From positions 1 to 40,661 of the forward strand of contig DVMA01000090.1 of assembly GCA_018715195.1 (NCBI GenBank): a stretch of 40,661 bases of DNA, read 5' to 3'. Source of the DNA: Candidatus Coproplasma excrementavium. GTDB taxonomy: Bacteria; Bacillota; Clostridia; Christensenellales; Borkfalkiaceae. A program made the translations under genes and the position numbers. The notes under the pieces were generated by a model. It did not search any database. It saw only the letters and a list, made by a program, of their open reading frames with translations, and was not told the DNA's origin. Position 1 is the first letter of the stretch. Each line of letters begins with the position of its first letter. This document shows positions 36,579 to 40,661 of this stretch, piece by piece.

Positions 36579-36852
36579 AAGGCGCGCGGCCTTGCTGTCA
36601 GTTTTAAAATGTCGTTTTCAGTTTGCGCGGGCACGTCTGCGTTCCGTTGCGGCAAAAAAATGTATGTTGTGCGGCGCTGGTTGTGCCGCATATTTTATTT
36701 TTTCATAAAATTTGGTGTGCGGGCGGCAGATGTCGGCAGGTTATCAACAATGTGTTAAAAGTTATCAACACCCAAAAGCTCAACCGCGCGTTTTCCGCCG
36801 ATAGCGGCGCAAGTCGGCGTGTTTTTAAGATAGCTCCGTGTTAGAAAAAAAC

Positions 36853-36905
36853 ACACCATATATTGTGCCGCCGTACTTGACAAAACACTATATGTGTTAT
36901 ATACT
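36853..36905 (+). promoter_or_regulatory. NrdR-box pair plus sigma70 promoter (distal)
   Basis: ACACCATATATTGTGC (36853-36868) and ACACTATATGTGTTAT (36885-36900), starts 32 bp apart; TTGACA 36877-36882, 17-nt spacer, TATACT 36900-36905. Confidence 0.75.
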
Positions 36906-37219
36906 TTTAACTACGCGCTGAAAAATGAAAGTGATGTTTTCCGTTTGCCGCATTTTTATCTTCGGGTAAAAATTGTCGGCTTTCAGCTTCTGAAGGCAGT
37001 TGCCGCGCATTGTTTTCCACCGCGGAACGCGCAAAAAAGCGTCGTGCGCTCTGTCTGCACGTCGCCGCCGTACAGCTTCAGACGGAAGGGCCCCGCTCCT
37101 CGCTGCGTACGCTGAAAAAAACAGCTTTTCATGCGGCTTCAATCACTTTTTTCACCACTTTCAGATTACGCCTGTCGGCCGCGCATAAATTGTCACACAA
37201 TTATTTATAATAAATAGTT

Positions 37220-37272
37220 ATACAAGATATTGTGCTGACTCTATTGACTTTATACAATATGTGCGGTATAAT
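37220..37272 (+). promoter_or_regulatory. NrdR-box pair plus sigma70 promoter (proximal) of nrdD
   Basis: ATACAAGATATTGTGC (37220-37235) and ATACAATATGTGCGGT (37252-37267), starts 32 bp apart; TTGACT 37244-37249, 17-nt spacer, TATAAT 37267-37272. Confidence 0.75.
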
Positions 37273-37382
37273 ATAGGCGTTCGTTCGGAAGGAAGGGGGA
37301 TTTGTTCAGCTTCCGAAAAATGGCAATACGCAACTGACTGCGCCACTCATACTTTTGCAGGCGGCGCTTTAAGGAGGAATTT

Positions 37383-39509
37383 ATGAAAGTTATAAAAAGG
37401 GACGGCACTACCTGCGATTTCGACGGTAACAAGATAGCCGTAGCCATAAGAAAGGCCAACGAATCTGTTGACTTCGAGGACAGAATCACCGAAGACCAGA
37501 TTACGGCCATTGTGGACGATATCTCTTCCCGTCACCGTGCCCGCCTTCTCGTAGAAGATATTCAGGATATGGTCGAGGAAAAGCTGATGGAGCTGCAGAA
37601 GTACCAGCTCATGAAGTCCTACATTCTCTACCGCTATGAAAGGGCGCTTGTAAGAAAGGCCAACACCACGGATGAAAGCATACTTTCCCTCATCCGCAAC
37701 TCCAATAAGGAAGTAATGGAGGAGAACTCCAACAAGAACGCACGCACGGCATCCACCCAGCGTGACCTCATCGCGGGCGAAGTTTCCAAGGACCTTACCC
37801 GCAGAATTCTGCTTCCCGAATACATCTCCAAGGCTCACGATGAAGGCGCCATCCACTTCCACGACGCCGACTATTTCCTTCAGCCCATATTCAACTGCTG
37901 CCTTATAAACATACAGGATATGCTTGATAACGGCACGGTAATGAACGGCAAGATGATAGAGAGCCCCAAGTCCTTCCAGGTAGCGTGCACCGTTGTCACC
38001 CAGATAATAGCCTCCGTCGCATCCTCCCAGTACGGCGGCCAGTCTGTCAACGTTGCCCACCTCGGCAAGTACCTTCGCCGCACCAAGGAAAAGTACATGA
38101 AGCAGTGCGACGAGCAGTTCGGCGACAGCATCTCCCAGGAGGAGAAGGATAAGTTCGTATCCATGCGCCTTAAAGACGAGCTCAAGGCAGGCGTTCAGAC
38201 CATACAGTATCAGATAAACACTCTGATGACCACCAACGGTCAGTCGCCTTTCGTTACGCTCTTCCTCTATCTCAAGCCCGATGATCCCTACATCGAAGAG
38301 AACGCGATGATAATAGAGGAGATACTCCGCCAGCGTTATCAGGGCATAAAGAACGAAGTGGGCGTATACGTAACCCCCGCGTTCCCCAAGCTCATATACG
38401 TGCTCGACGAAAACAACTGCCTCAAGGGCGGCAAGTACGACTACCTTACAAAGCTTGCGGTAAAGTGCTCATCAAAGCGCCTCTACCCCGACTACATCTC
38501 CGCAAAGAAGATGCGCGAAAACTACGAAGGCAACGTATTCTCTCCCATGGGCTGCCGTTCTTTCCTCTCTCCCTGGAAGGATGAAAACGGCAACTACAAG
38601 TTCGAAGGCCGTTTCAACCAGGGCGTTGTATCGCTCAACCTGCCCCAGATAGGCATTCTCGCCCGCGGCGATGAAGATAAGTTCTGGAAACTGATGGAGG
38701 AGAGGCTTCAGCTCTGCTACGAGGCACTCATGGTCCGCCACAACGCGCTCATGGGCGTATCCTCCGATGTATCTCCCATCCACTGGCAGTACGGCGCAAT
38801 AGCCCGCCTCGGCAAGGGTGAAAAGATTGATAAGTACCTGCTCAATGGTTATTCCACCATTTCGCTCGGCTATATCGGCCTGTACGAAGTGACCAAACTT
38901 ATGAAGGGCGTTTCGCACACCACTCCCGAAGGCCTTGAATTTGCGCTCAGAGTAATGAAGTGCATGCGTGACCACTGCGAGAAGTGGAAGAAGGAGACGG
39001 GCATAGGCTTCGGTCTTTACGGTACCCCCGCAGAGTCGCTCTGCTACCGTTTCGCTCGCATAGACAAGGAGCGTTTCGGCACCATAAAGGACGTAACCGA
39101 CAAGGGTTACTACACCAACAGCTACCACGTTGACGTGCGCGAGCATATCGATGCCTTCTCCAAGTTCAAGTTCGAAAGCCAGTTCCAGCAGATATCTTCG
39201 GGCGGCGCAATCTCCTATGTCGAGATACCCAACATGCGCCACAACCTCACGGCAATGGAGGACGTTGTAAGATTCATTTACGACAACATTCAGTATGCCG
39301 AATTCAATACCAAGTCCGACTACTGCCAGGTATGCGGTTACGACGGCGAGATAATGATAAACGACAACTACGAATGGGAGTGCCCCGTATGCCATAACAA
39401 GGACCAGCGCAAGATGAACGTTACGCGCCGTACCTGCGGCTACCTGGGTGAAAACTTCTGGAACGTAGGCAAGACCAAGGAAATCAAGGCGAGGGTTCTG
39501 CACCTCTGA
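37383..39509 (+). CDS. nrdD: Anaerobic ribonucleoside-triphosphate reductase (class III)
   Basis: 708 aa; N-terminal ATP-cone KVIKRDGTTCDFDGNKIAVAIRKA; C-terminal Cys cluster and glycyl-radical motif RRTCGYLGENFWNVGKTKEIKARVLHL. Confidence 0.96.
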   Translation: MKVIKRDGTTCDFDGNKIAVAIRKANESVDFEDRITEDQITAIVDDISSRHRARLLVEDIQDMVEEKLMELQKYQLMKSYILYRYERALVRKANTTDESILSLIRNSNKEVMEENSNKNARTASTQRDLIAGEVSKDLTRRILLPEYISKAHDEGAIHFHDADYFLQPIFNCCLINIQDMLDNGTVMNGKMIESPKSFQVACTVVTQIIASVASSQYGGQSVNVAHLGKYLRRTKEKYMKQCDEQFGDSISQEEKDKFVSMRLKDELKAGVQTIQYQINTLMTTNGQSPFVTLFLYLKPDDPYIEENAMIIEEILRQRYQGIKNEVGVYVTPAFPKLIYVLDENNCLKGGKYDYLTKLAVKCSSKRLYPDYISAKKMRENYEGNVFSPMGCRSFLSPWKDENGNYKFEGRFNQGVVSLNLPQIGILARGDEDKFWKLMEERLQLCYEALMVRHNALMGVSSDVSPIHWQYGAIARLGKGEKIDKYLLNGYSTISLGYIGLYEVTKLMKGVSHTTPEGLEFALRVMKCMRDHCEKWKKETGIGFGLYGTPAESLCYRFARIDKERFGTIKDVTDKGYYTNSYHVDVREHIDAFSKFKFESQFQQISSGGAISYVEIPNMRHNLTAMEDVVRFIYDNIQYAEFNTKSDYCQVCGYDGEIMINDNYEWECPVCHNKDQRKMNVTRRTCGYLGENFWNVGKTKEIKARVLHL

Positions 39510-39653
39510 TAACAGAGCCGATGCGGACGGCCGCGGAGCAATATGGCTTTCGGCCATCGGTAGAATAAATGAAATTTATGCGTGCCGCGCACGGGGAAAA
39601 CCGCATGCGCGGCGCACTTTTGTATAAGCCGTCAGGCGCGGAGAATATTTTTT

Positions 39654-40187
39654 ATGAATTACGCAACCATAAAATACTATGATATAGCCAACGGTCCCGG
39701 CGTGCGCGTGTCGCTGTACGTCAGCGGCTGCCGCAATCACTGCAAGGGCTGCTTCAACCAGGAAACGTGGGACTTCAAGTACGGCGAACCCTTCACCGAA
39801 GAGGTCATTCAAAAGATTTTCAAGGGTCTTGAACCCGACTACATAAAGGGCTTTTCCCTGCTCGGCGGCGACCCGTTCGAACCCGAAAATCAGCTCGCGC
39901 TCGTAGATTTCATGGAAAGGCTAAAAAAGCAGTTTCCCGATAAGTCCGTGTGGGCGTGGACGGGATACAACTTCGAAGCCGACCTTCTCGCTGGCAAAAA
40001 GGGCGATATAGACGTGACTATGCGCATTTTAAAGTGTCTGGACGTGCTTGTGGACGGCAGGTTCGTGGAGGATTTGAAGAATCCCGACCTTTTGTTCCGC
40101 GGCTCTTCCAACCAGCGCGTCATACTTGTAAAGCCCTCGCTGGAAAAGGACGAAGTTGTGCTCTGGGACGAAAAAACTGTCGTTTAA
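39654..40187 (+). CDS. nrdG: Anaerobic ribonucleoside-triphosphate reductase activating protein
   Basis: MNYATIKYYDIANGPGVRVSLYVSGCRNHCKGCFNQETWDFKYGEPF (radical SAM CxxxCxxC). Confidence 0.95.
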   Translation: MNYATIKYYDIANGPGVRVSLYVSGCRNHCKGCFNQETWDFKYGEPFTEEVIQKIFKGLEPDYIKGFSLLGGDPFEPENQLALVDFMERLKKQFPDKSVWAWTGYNFEADLLAGKKGDIDVTMRILKCLDVLVDGRFVEDLKNPDLLFRGSSNQRVILVKPSLEKDEVVLWDEKTVV

Positions 40188-40198
40188 AAAGCCGTTAA

Positions 40199-40222
40199 TT
40201 CCGCCATATGTGGCGGGCAATT
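40199..40222 (+). repeat. Dispersed element copy between nrdG and dut
   Basis: TTCCGCCATATGTGGCGGGCAATT; also forms hairpin CCGCCA-TATG-TGGCGG. Confidence 0.65.
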
Positions 40223-40246
40223 AAAATTTTACAAGGGGAATAACCT

Positions 40247-40661
40247 ATGAAAATCGCAATCAAAAAGCTGAGCGAAAACGCCGTGATTCCTGCATACGGC
40301 AGCGAATTTGCCGCCGGTGCGGACCTGTATGCCTGCACCGCTCAGCCCGTCATCATACAGCCCGGCTGCACGGAAGTCATACACACGGGCATAGCCATTG
40401 AATTGCCCGTGGGATATGCGGGACTTATCTATGCGCGCAGCGGCCTTGCCACAAAGCAGGGGCTTGCTCCCGCCAACAAGGTAGGCGTAGTGGACTGCGA
40501 CTATCGCGGCGAAATAATGGTGGCTCTGCACAATCACTCCTCCCAGGCGAGAACGGTGAGCGGCGGAGACCGCATTGCCCAGCTTGTAATAACGCCGTAC
40601 ATCACGGCCGATTTCGAGGAGGCGGACAGCCTTTCCTCTACGGTGCGCGGCGAAGGCGGCT
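40247..40661 (+). CDS. dut: dUTP diphosphatase, truncated at window end
   Basis: MKIAIKKLSENAVIPAYGSEFAAGADLYACTAQPVIIQPG...YARSGLATKQGL...VGVVDCDYRGEIMVALHNHS...GDRIAQLVI. Confidence 0.93.
   Translation, partial: MKIAIKKLSENAVIPAYGSEFAAGADLYACTAQPVIIQPGCTEVIHTGIAIELPVGYAGLIYARSGLATKQGLAPANKVGVVDCDYRGEIMVALHNHSSQARTVSGGDRIAQLVITPYITADFEEADSLSSTVRGEGG

Noticed and set aside
36741-36770. Replication origin (DnaA boxes)
   Set aside because: Only two imperfect boxes, and no dnaA/dnaN neighbourhood or AT-rich unwinding element; reported only as possible regulatory sites.
36894-37115. 73-aa ORF after the distal NrdR promoter
   Set aside because: Its start lies within the promoter -10 region (ATG absent from the expected transcript), no RBS, and no family resemblance.
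38472-39557. 361-aa antisense ORF over nrdD
   Set aside because: Shadow ORF of nrdD codons.

Overview
This is a chromosomal window from a Firmicutes/Clostridia-type bacterium, consisting mostly of core genes. In order: RNase G (partial, minus); DUF2344 and TIGR03960 radical-SAM genes; a SecB-like gene; hpt; rpmG-secE-nusG-rplK-rplA; L10 leader-rplJ-rplL; a cyclophilin-like lipoprotein; ruvX; rpsB-tsf; pyrH-frr-uppS-cdsA-dxr-rseP; a thiT-like transporter behind a TPP riboswitch; a yfbR-type HD nucleotidase; a CPA2-type antiporter; a STAS protein; a Mn2+ (yybP-ykoY) riboswitch and P-type ATPase; bcp; glpK; an HNH protein; NrdR-box promoters with nrdD and nrdG; and dut (partial). No tRNA, rRNA, CRISPR array or transposase was recognised. 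Three signals stand out. (1) A ~1.3-1.5 kb protein-free region (about 25.2-26.64 kb) has a near-perfect sigma70 promoter on the minus strand, dense inverted repeats, a LacI-operator-like palindrome, SD-led mini-ORFs and two hairpin terminators. It is a candidate large ornate noncoding RNA of ~780 nt, possibly up to 1.3 kb. (2) A dispersed 24-bp intergenic element of constant length, TTGCGGCATAT-N8-CAATT, occurs at least 12 times, several copies directly abutting stop codons. (3) Two NrdR-type promoters with the same architecture lie in tandem 367 bp apart upstream of nrdD, preceded by two DnaA-box-like motifs. All calls were made by eye, with no database or folding computation.
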